From: Hamiltosporidium tvaerminnensis
Taxonomy: Eukaryota > Microsporidia > Dubosqiidae
Length of the DNA: 64,000 nt
Direction: 5' to 3'
Assembly: GCA_022605425.2 (NCBI GenBank)
Contig: CM061249.1
Span: 744,001 to 808,000 of the forward strand
Below, one piece after another: positions 55,417 through 64,000 of this stretch. Each line of letters begins with the position of its first letter. Positions within the stretch are counted from its first letter, which is position 1. A model generated the notes under the pieces. That model saw only the letters and a list, made by a program, of their open reading frames with translations. It had not been told where the DNA came from and ran no database searches. A program made the translations under genes and the position numbers.

Positions 55417-57863
55417 TAATTATACAGATTTTAACGGTTAAAATAAATTACTGATACAGCGTTACAATCCGTAGCAATTTTATATAGGGTGTTGGTAGTT
55501 TGGTTTCCACCCTCTCGAGACTATAGTCTGTAGTCATCTGCAAGTTTCAAGCCTAACTAGAAGAGAAAAGCGGGAATATCAACCGAAACCGAATCTCATA
55601 AAAACAACTTTTTAAATTATAAACAAATTACAAAAATCAAACTGATCTTTTCAGATTATGAGCAAAATAAAGAAGAATTAAAATATAAAGTTATAGGGAA
55701 CAATTCACGGTGCGTAAATGTTGCAGAGCAGGTAATTCTATTATTCCAACGACATAGGCTATGATCATAATGTCAAAGTTTGTTACAGGGATAACTACTC
55801 GTTATTCTCAAAGGCATGGTTCCGATTGGTAACAAGGTAATTAATAAAAATTTAATCGTCTAAATTGCATCGAGGCAAAAATAGACTAAACAATGAAAAA
55901 ATTTATAGCGTGTTAAACTTCAAGCATAAGAAAATGGCTAAAACATACAATAATAAAATGACCTTCAATGTAGAGTTAAGAAGGAAGCCGGATTTTGACA
56001 TAAAACAAATTTAAATACGTTGAATTTTTAAAGCCATAGATAAATTCGGGAGTAAAAATTTTTAGGTATAATTTTAAAATGTAACAAAAAGTGTGTGCCT
56101 AAAAGAATAATCATTATGTGATTCCCGTCTCGTTTATTTTTCTCGATTAACTACCTCTATTTTGCAAAGCACTATTGATACTTTGTTAGCTGCAAAAGAA
56201 GAAGAACGGTCTACCTAAAAATATATATAACCAGAAAAAAACAAACTTGGCAATATACATATATACCTTCAAGCGATCTATCTAATTGACAAAAATTTTC
56301 CAAAAAATTTGACTTATACACTATACATGATAATTGTTTTTAATATAGGATTTCATAATAGAAAAGTTCGAAAAAGAAGATATCATATGATTAAGCTATA
56401 TAAAAAACGGTCGATATCTTACACTAATTCATTCAAATCGACAAAATATAGATTGTTATCAGGCCGTTCTATAAATTTATTGGTATTATGAAATAATTAT
56501 GTAAAAATTTTATCTTGATTCTGAAAAAAACGAAGTTTCATGTCATATTTTACTTTCAAAATTTTTTTTTAAAAGAAAAAACATAAGTTTTAGATCTGGA
56601 ATACCAGATTTATATTTCCCATTTAAATTTGGTATAAAAATCGTGTCTTTCTTCAAGTAAAACTTAAAATTTTTGATATAAAGCAAGACGAATTTAATAA
56701 TAATGGAGAAAGGTTTACATATAATGTTTAAAAATCTGTAATTAATTTAGTCTAGCTTTAAAGATAGTTTTACAACAAATAAAACATACTCCCACTATTA
56801 AAATAAATTATTTTACCTTTTTACATAATTCTTTTAAAAATATTTTCAAAGTATGTTTTTGTGGCAATTTAAGTTTTTTTTGTAAATGAGCATTTAATCC
56901 GTAGATATAATATGAAAACAATGAAATTTAAAATTATAGAGAAATTTAGCAAATATTTAAAGCTAAATGGTGATTTGAAAACTAAACTGGCATTTTTTTT
57001 CCTAACAAGTGAATATATCCAAAGATATATAGTAATTAAAGCTAAACAAGTGTTTATTTATCAATAATTTTAGAATACACGTTTAAAAACGAATGAAAGA
57101 TTTTTACAACTATAAAGAGATATTTTGGCGGTGGCCAAATTAAAATAAGTTCTAAAAATAACTCGCCTTTAAAATTTATTTTGAATCAAAGCCAAAGGTT
57201 TTAGAATGATTCGAAATTGAGGTGTATATATGAGATATTGTCACATTAAAGTAAAATATAACTAAAAATCACCTAAAATTAAATCAAAAATATAATAGAA
57301 ATGAAGTATTAAAGCTGAGTTTGTTTATAATAAATGGCTTCGATTTTTGACTGATATTTTGACGAAATAGCGGGATTCTAATAAATATTCATTAAAATAA
57401 ATTTATATATGGGAATACATTAAAAAAATATAATTTTTGCAATATTTGGATATTTAAAATTAGAAAAACGCGAAAAAGGCAATACAATTTGACCTTAAAT
57501 GTGAAAAAGTCTGAAGTTTTTATGTAAGTATATAATTAAATTTATATTTTTTTACACATATTTTTAATTTTTTTTTATATAATTTACTTTCTTACGCCAA
57601 AATTATTGTGTAAATCAAAATTTAAAACCAATATTCTTTGGTTGCATATGAAAAAATTTCTAGACTTTTTCCAGTTTTTTTTGGAATTTTTAATAAATAT
57701 ACGTTCGAGAATTATAATCGAACGTATCTTAGTTTCGATTTTTTTATATCACTAAGTTGTATAAATTTTCATAATTTTTAAATACGATTTTCTAAATTAA
57801 AAAATCCATTAAAATCAAGAAAATTAAAATATTTGTATAAATGTAAAACAAAAGACTTTTATT
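55417..57863. other. 2.4-kb spacer, no gene seen
   Basis: 55440-55900 is GC-richer and may be decayed mobile DNA, unidentified. The remainder is AT-rich with only short ORFs. Confidence 0.45.
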
Positions 57864-59249
57864 TCACCATTCCACATGTTCGTCTTCATCTTTTCCCAAG
57901 AATCTTACCATATGAGATCCAAAATAATCTCTCAGAGCTTGAATTATATTGCCACCTCCCCTCTTAGTATTTAAAATATCGAAAAATTCTAAACATGCAC
58001 TTAATACTGGAACTGGAATGCCTTTACAAATAGAAAACCCAACAACTTTTCTTAGATTTTGAATATTTTGCTTACAAATGTTTATAAAAATATCTGATAA
58101 TTCAAAGTTTTCATCAACTTCCTGAACAATATTTTCAATGACTTCTAAAAAATTACTTCGGATTATACAGCCATTTCTCCATATTCTTGTAATACTCGGT
58201 AAATTTAAATCCCAGTTGTTATTTTTAGACCCATTTCTTAGCAAATTGAATCCTTGAACATAAGAAACAGCTTTCGCCATAAAAAATGTTCGCTTTAAAT
58301 CATCTTCATTTAAATTTATATCATTCGTAATTTCTAAACAATCATCAATCTTTTTAGAAAAATCTATTCTTAAATCTTTTTGATTTGAAAGAAACCTGGA
58401 ATAAACTGATTCCGCCATCAAAGTTGAAGGTGTTGTATTTTCAATTGATGCTACAACGCACCATCTACCAGTTCCTTTCTGTTCACTTTTATCTTCGATA
58501 CTATTAATTATATATTCTTGTTTTTCTTTCTTTTTCAAAACCAATTCCATAACATTCAATAAATATCCAGAGAATTGATGTTCATCATTCCAAGATTTAA
58601 AAGTATCCGCCATTTTTTCATTTTCCATTCCCAAATATTTCATTATAAGATATAATTCAGAAAGAATAGCCATATCACCATATTCGATTCCATTATGAAC
58701 CATTTTAACGAAATGGCCTGAACCACCTTCCCCCATCCATTCACAACAAGGAAATTCATTTTCTCCGATTTTAAATTTAGCTGAAATTCCACACAAAAGT
58801 TCTTTAATTAGAACCCATCCTTCTTTATTCCCACCTGGCATTAACGACGGCCCATATCTTGCTCCATCTTCACCACCTGATATTCCACATCCAATATAAT
58901 TAAATCTTCCAAAATATTTATAACATCTTCTTTCAGTATCCAAATAATGAGAATTTCCACCATCTATAACAACTGCATTTATACCTAAAAAACCAGATAT
59001 TTCTTCTAGTATTTTATCGATAGCTGTACCTGCCATAACCATTATAAATATTATTTTAGGCTCTTTCAATGAAAAAATGAAATCCTCGAGTTTTTCATAT
59101 CCTTTTATAGTATTTTTGTTTGTTTCGGTTATAAATTCGATTGTTTTGTTGTATGTTCTGTTATAAACAGCTACACTATATCCATGATCTGCAATATTCA
59201 ATACAAGGTTTTTTCCCATTACTCCAAGTCCAATAAGTCCAACATCCAT
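57864..59249 (-). CDS. 6-phosphogluconate dehydrogenase, decarboxylating
   Basis: Oxidative pentose phosphate pathway: 6-phosphogluconate to ribulose-5-phosphate, CO2 and NADPH. 461 aa, intact. Rossmann motif VGLIGLGVMGKN (3-14), cofactor loop NRT (30-32), signature CGISGGEDGARYGPSLMPGG (121-140), catalytic Lys in GHFVKMVHNGIEYGDM (K182, E189), GTGRWCVVASIENTTP and a C-terminal FFDILNTKRGGGNIIQALRDYFGSH. NRT at this spot fits NADP use. The length is slightly below the usual 470-490 aa. AACCCAT directly precedes the ATG. No neighbour within 1.2 kb. Confidence 0.96.
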   Translation of the reverse strand: MDVGLIGLGVMGKNLVLNIADHGYSVAVYNRTYNKTIEFITETNKNTIKGYEKLEDFIFSLKEPKIIFIMVMAGTAIDKILEEISGFLGINAVVIDGGNSHYLDTERRCYKYFGRFNYIGCGISGGEDGARYGPSLMPGGNKEGWVLIKELLCGISAKFKIGENEFPCCEWMGEGGSGHFVKMVHNGIEYGDMAILSELYLIMKYLGMENEKMADTFKSWNDEHQFSGYLLNVMELVLKKKEKQEYIINSIEDKSEQKGTGRWCVVASIENTTPSTLMAESVYSRFLSNQKDLRIDFSKKIDDCLEITNDINLNEDDLKRTFFMAKAVSYVQGFNLLRNGSKNNNWDLNLPSITRIWRNGCIIRSNFLEVIENIVQEVDENFELSDIFINICKQNIQNLRKVVGFSICKGIPVPVLSACLEFFDILNTKRGGGNIIQALRDYFGSHMVRFLGKDEDEHVEW

Positions 59250-59251
59250 AT

Positions 59252-59254
59252 GGG
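59252..59254 (-). promoter_or_regulatory. CCC start-proximal motif (6PGDH)
   Basis: The coding strand reads TAAACCCATATGG: CCC three to five bases before the ATG. Confidence 0.5.
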
Positions 59255-60544
59255 TTTATTTTTTTAGAAATAAATATTTTTTATCGAGAAGTAAATTCCA
59301 ATCTTTTTCAATGAAACTGTAAATTTTATAAAAATTTTTTTTTGCCTTAAATAAGTATACGGGATAAAAATAATTTGAGCAACGGTTCATAGATTCTGAA
59401 TATAAAAATAACTACAAAAATTTAGATTCATAAATTTGAGATTTGGTTTTTGGAAATATTGACTAAAAGAAAAAGATTTTAGACATTGTTTGATTTATAC
59501 AGTCATAGTTTATTTTTATTGCAAAAATTCAATTCAAATATTTTAAGAGTACTTTAAAATATTGTTATAACAATCATTTTTAATATTTTCTTTATATATT
59601 TTAAACCTCTTTATATTGATTTTATGATTATTTTTTTCTGGTATTAAAGTAGAATCTTACTTTAAAGCGCAAAAAAATTCGGAAAATTAAAAGTGACAAA
59701 ACTCTATAATAGGAAAAAACAGCTATCCACAAACAATACTTTCCATTAATTTACTATTTTAATTATATTTTTCGATATTTGATTGCATTTTTAATACAAA
59801 TATACTGTGTTAAAGGCTGACCAAGCACGTTTGAGTCCGTAAAAATACGATTTTTGTTATTAATTTTGGATGCGAATATAATCTACGGTTTCTTAAGTAT
59901 AATTATTTATTTCTTGAAACATTAGAACATAAATCCTTATAAATTACTCTTGATTTAAATAGAATCAATTCTAGCTTTTGATAATAATTAGTCGGAAATT
60001 TAAAATTTTCTACGATTTCAAGGGAATTCACTCCTCAAAGCTGATTTATTCATAAAAATATAATTCAAACATCTTTTTAAAATTTCTATATACCAAGAGA
60101 ATACAATTATTTTTTTAACTCTACCCTTAACCTTTTAGCTTTCCTAACTAAAAGAACAACAAAACCATCCTTTATAAATTGACTTTTTAAAATTTCAAAA
60201 ACATTTGCATATTTACTTATAATTTAAAATACTATAAAAATAATATTTTAAACCAATATTAAAGATTTTTGAACAGATATATAAGCTCAGAATCTGTAAT
60301 ATTCAATTGTTCATTTGTATCAATAATGTATATTTCCTTTTCCTTAAAACCAGATTTCGTTCACATAACCTAAAACTATCTCGAAATATTGCATATATTA
60401 TAAATTTTAATGCTTCTGTAATTTGAACTATTTTTTATGATTATAAAAATAGTAAAATGAATTTGTTATTATAAATATTTCGTAAGTCATTTCTGAATTT
60501 CGAAAACATTTTGTTAGATTTTTAGAATTTTCTATTGAATATTA
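59255..60544. other. AT-rich spacer, no gene seen
   Basis: No ORF, RNA or repeat recognised. Confidence 0.55.
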
Positions 60545-61265
60545 ATTTAAAAATATCACATCTTTTTAAATCAGTGGCAAGTGTTATATTTGTTTTTATG
60601 ACATTAACGCAGTTCTAAGTTTAACATATATAACTGCTACCTCAACACTCCATCGGCAACCCCTGCGAAACCTACATCCCAAAGCCTTTCATCAACCAAG
60701 TGCGTAGAACCTAATTAATAGGCAAGGCAGTTGCCCGGTGTTCTTATTGTCCGTTGCATGGAATGTGATAGAAGGCCGAAGCCTCCACCTGGGCTCCCCC
60801 AAGACACTTCAGTATTCCCTCTTACTAAACACTTTCTAAACTCAATAAACTTTTAGCTAAGATATATATCAGAGATTTGCATGGGATCCACCTAGACAGT
60901 GCAATGTCATACCAATATGTATAACCTGCTACTTAGCTTTCTCGGCTTTTAATGGGTTTTAATTTAAATCTCCTAGGCGTTAAATCTCCTAACCCGAGTG
61001 AGCGAAGCTAGGTTTCCATGCTTTTACATGGTAATTAGCTACATGTTCAGCTGTAGTCTGCAATCTAGTTACATAAAAGACTATAAAATATATTTGTAGA
61101 AAAAGTTTCGCGTTTTCTTAGACCTCTCCTCCTCATAACAACTTCAATGGAACAATCGAAGATGTAATTTGGTTTTTATTCTACCGAAAAATTCAAACAA
61201 AGATCCTCACTCTAGTTTCACACATTATATGCTAAACAAGAGGTTGTTTAGGTGGTTATCCACCC
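60545..61265 (-). mobile_element. ~720-bp SINE-like element, copy 5
   Basis: Minus-oriented full-length copy: ACATCTTTTTAAATCAGTGG at the left (3' end), ACACTCCATCGGCAACCCC, CTGGGCTCCCCCAAGA, GACAGTGCAATGTCATACC, GTTTCCATGCTTTTACATGG, then the 5' hairpin region GGTGGTTATCCACCC at the right. Flanks are too AT-rich to define a target duplication. Confidence 0.85.
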
Positions 61266-62042
61266 TTCACCACTCATATATTTTAATATAATTATAAATC
61301 TATAATACCACCTAAAGGTTTTATTCTTTTAAAGGAGTAAGACATATATTTGTTTCTAACCGAGATATAAATTTCATAAAGTTTTTTAATCAATTTAACT
61401 TATAATGATATTAGGATAGTTAAACAATATAAATTAAAAAACTTTTGAGCTAATAAAATTTTATATCGTACATTATGGTTTCTAATGAGCATTTATAATC
61501 TGAAATACATTTCCAATTATTTATTCACAGAAATCAGTTTTTTAAATTAAAGACTATATATTCCAGAAAGTATTTTCTAAGAAGAAATAATATTCATAAT
61601 TATTCTTAAAAATTGTAATGAGTTGCATAATAAGAAGGTATCAAATATATATTTTGCAATGTAAATAAATATAATCATAAATTATAGATAAAGTATTTCG
61701 TATTCTAAAAAGTAATATTTAAGCGTATAATCTTTATCCTGAAACAAAATATGTGTATTTTCATGAAATCTCAGTAATCCTACTGATTACTAACCATATA
61801 TTTCATTAAATTTTTCGTAATATACTAATAAAATATTTCTAAATTATTTAATTGTCATTAAATTTTTAAGTAATGAAATAATTAATTTTCTTGGTTTCTC
61901 TGAAAAACCTTAATTTAAATTATGGGCTTGTAAATATAAAAGGAATACTAACTTCTTGATATCACTAGGAAATTAAATTAACATCAGAGTCGAGTTTTAA
62001 CCTTACTTTAAATTATATATGGAATATGAAATATTATTTTTT
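61266..62042. other. AT-rich spacer, no gene seen
   Basis: Only a small perfect palindrome (AGTAATC CTACT GATTACT, near 61791-61809). Confidence 0.55.
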
Positions 62043-62225
62043 AAACAGAAAAGGCTGTGAAGAGATTCTAGTAAAAATTGAAAAATAAGTGATATTTTTT
62101 TCCAACTGAATTTTTTAAATACCAAGGAGTAAACAGAAAAGGCTGTGGAGATTCATGGAAAAATTGAAAAATAAGTGATAATTTTTTTTCAACTGAGTTT
62201 TTGAAATACCAAGGAGGAAACCAAT
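62043..62225. repeat. 91-bp tandem duplication upstream of Sed5
   Basis: Two units beginning AAACAGAAAAGGCTGTG (62043 and 62134) and sharing AAAAATTGAAAAATAAGTGA and AAATACCAAGGAG. Diverged by several indels. It lies about 180 bp before the Sed5 start. Confidence 0.85.
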
Positions 62226-62401
62226 AAACTCATTGTTTACCTTTTTTTATAATTTGATACTTTCCCCAAAGAATTCTTACCGATTTTCTTTTTACTTATA
62301 ATTGAATCTTCTGAAGATTAAAAAAATTCTTTAAACAATAATTTGTGTATTTATTGTACTTAACCCCTTTAGATTTAAAGATTCCTAACTTAGAATAAAA
62401 A

Positions 62402-63166
62402 ATGGATAGATCAAAAGAATTTATGGCAATTGTTACTTCTACTTTTATACCACAAAACTCTTTTAGAAATGCGTCTTCTCATTTCAAAGATTTCTTTATG
62501 CATCTAGAAAAAATATCTATAAATTTAAAAGAAATTGAAAAGGGATGCATAAATAAACACATTTATGAAGATTTTACGTTTCAAGAGAAAATAGAAACAA
62601 CGCAAATTTTAATTGAAGATTTAAAAAAAAATCTTTCAAATTTTATATTCGAAGCTAAAAATGAACAAGAAGAGTTAAATACTGAAAATATAAAAGAAAT
62701 GATAAGAAATCGGTTGTATAAAAATGCTATTCTATTATCAAAATATTTAAATCGAATAGAAAAACAAAAGAAAAATGAAAAATTGCGAAGAAATCGATTT
62801 TCTGCGGAACAAGAAAATAGAACCGTATCTGAAACTTCTGAAACGAATAATCAGTTACAAACTGAATTGTTAATAGAAGAAAATGAAATTCAAAATTTAA
62901 GAGAACGTGTAAGAGAAAATATAGCATTACAAATAAATGAACTTGGTCAAGTTGTTTCTGATATTTCTCTTCATGTTTCAATGCAAGGAGAGAATCTTAA
63001 ACGAATAGATGACTTAATGGGAGATTCAAGAGGCTTTGTACAAAAAAGTACCCATGAAATCAACAAAACATGGAATATGATTAGAAATAGAAGAAATACT
63101 TTTATAAAGTTTTTCGGATTTTGGATATTCTTAACCTTTGTTTTCTGGATTCTTAAAAAAATGTGA
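62402..63166 (+). CDS. SED5: Qa-SNARE, Sed5/syntaxin-5-like
   Basis: Target SNARE for ER-to-Golgi and intra-Golgi fusion. 254 aa: an N-terminal DRSKEF (2-7), matching the DRTxEF peptide by which Sed5 binds Sly1; a shortened helical middle region; a Qa SNARE motif at about 167-233 (INELGQVVSDISLHVSMQGE) with zero-layer Gln Q195; and a C-terminal membrane anchor (234-254, FIKFFGFWIFLTFVFWILKKM). It is shorter than yeast Sed5 (340 aa), chiefly in the Habc region. Start context AAAAAATGG; a CCCC run lies 35 bases upstream, perhaps at the transcription start. Intact. With the COG3-like and PX proteins it represents the Golgi trafficking machinery in this window. Confidence 0.87.
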   Translation: MDRSKEFMAIVTSTFIPQNSFRNASSHFKDFFMHLEKISINLKEIEKGCINKHIYEDFTFQEKIETTQILIEDLKKNLSNFIFEAKNEQEELNTENIKEMIRNRLYKNAILLSKYLNRIEKQKKNEKLRRNRFSAEQENRTVSETSETNNQLQTELLIEENEIQNLRERVRENIALQINELGQVVSDISLHVSMQGENLKRIDDLMGDSRGFVQKSTHEINKTWNMIRNRRNTFIKFFGFWIFLTFVFWILKKM

Positions 63167-64000
63167 TATTCTTAAAATAATATATTAATTAAATGCTAAA
63201 TTTATATAATTAATTCGTTGTCTTAATCATATTATTTAATTATAATTTAATTTTTTTTAAAAAATAAATGAGGTATAATCGTATTATAAGTTTAAAGCTT
63301 AAAAAAATTACAGTTTCTTTGAAAAAATGAAATCTGCAGAAACCTTATAACTGAAAAATATATCTTGGTCTATTTTAGAATTTTTATAATTCTACTTTAT
63401 AAAAATCATAATTTTATATTTTAGAGTTTTTGCTAGTCAGTTTAATTTGTGTATTTTAGAAAAACTAAGAAAGCTTTAAGTATCGGATTCTTTATTTGTA
63501 AAATACTGATTGTTCGAGCAATTTAAAACAATAATAAAATGGAATGGGTTTAAAGGCAAACCTCTTTTGAATTACCTATTTTTATTTATTTAAATATTAT
63601 TGGTTGCGTTTAAACTTGAACAATCCACGTATTTCCATAATGCATGTATGAGTCTTTTAAAACATAATTTTATAGATGTAAATTCGGTTTTTTTTCATTC
63701 TTCAATTTTATAGAACGATAAGATCTGCAGATACGAAAATAACGGACTGTTGGAATTAATTTAGATATCTATGATTGAATCCTTACCAAAATATCGATTT
63801 AAATCTTTTTTTTGGTAATTTTTATTTGATTTAGTGTCTGTTATCAAATTAAATCGGTTTATAAATAGAAAACATAACCAGATACATAAAAACATACTGT
63901 ATTGGTTCTTAAACGCAAAAATTTTAATTTTATAAGTCATAAATTTTAAAGATACCTTATTATGATATGATGTATATTATTTAAACAACAAACCCTGGTG
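63167..64000. other. AT-rich spacer to window end, no gene seen
   Basis: No feature recognised. Confidence 0.55.

Noticed and set aside
56309-56491. 60-codon plus-strand ORF
   Set aside because: Short, basic, chance-like in this composition; no supporting signal.

Overview
The window looks like nuclear DNA of a microsporidian (intracellular fungal-grade parasite) with a large, transposon-rich genome. It is very AT-rich. Genes are short and intron-free, and they are typical of that group: pyruvate kinase, 6-phosphogluconate dehydrogenase, AspRS, Rrp8, a Ski2-family helicase, a compact Sed5 SNARE and a secreted leucine-rich-repeat protein. Several starts carry a CCC motif just upstream of the ATG, a known microsporidian signal. 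A Hamiltosporidium-like species is my guess, from the GVNN/HPVNN-type protein repeats; this is not demonstrated.

Layout. 1-1480: eroded piggyBac transposase (-). 2010-11012: a minisatellite-saturated block with Rrp8 (+) and a Ski2-like helicase (-) facing each other, both full of units built on GGGTGTTA. The helicase catalytic motifs are intact, but the frame breaks at five places, all inside repeats. 11121-14870: a dead R2-like non-LTR retrotransposon with fragments further along. 16988-18779 and 24842-26848: two members of a paralogous family of membrane-anchored proteins with unrelated low-complexity tails. 19254-21262: a PX-domain protein, a probable COG3/Sec34 subunit and tRNA-Thr(UGU). 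29050-34197: transposon graveyard with a dispersed repeat, a 234-bp SINE-like insertion with an exact 11-bp target duplication, and two adjoining Ginger-like DNA transposons (gypsy-type integrase between terminal inverted repeats). 35295-44128: a small unknown protein, AspRS, pyruvate kinase, a UspA-like protein and a RING protein resembling the Zip3/RNF212 meiotic family. 48953-51295: LRR protein. 57864-59249: 6-phosphogluconate dehydrogenase. 62402-63166: Sed5/syntaxin-5.

Five copies of a ~720-bp non-coding element (22.8k, 23.9k, 45.5k, 54.7k, 60.5k) are spread over the right part. Two have exact 12- and 15-bp target-site duplications, so this looks like a non-autonomous retroelement family. 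Its copy at 45.5k is itself interrupted by the 234-bp element.

Functionally the intact genes cover glycolysis and the pentose phosphate pathway, tRNA charging, rRNA modification, ER/Golgi trafficking (Sed5, COG3-like, PX) and a probable host-facing secretome (LRR protein, membrane-anchored repeat protein). The strongest candidates for something undescribed are the GGGTGTTA repeat system with its off-register hybrid units, the two SINE-like families, the Ginger-like pair and the repeat-tailed membrane protein family. All similarity calls were made by eye from motifs; no database search was run.
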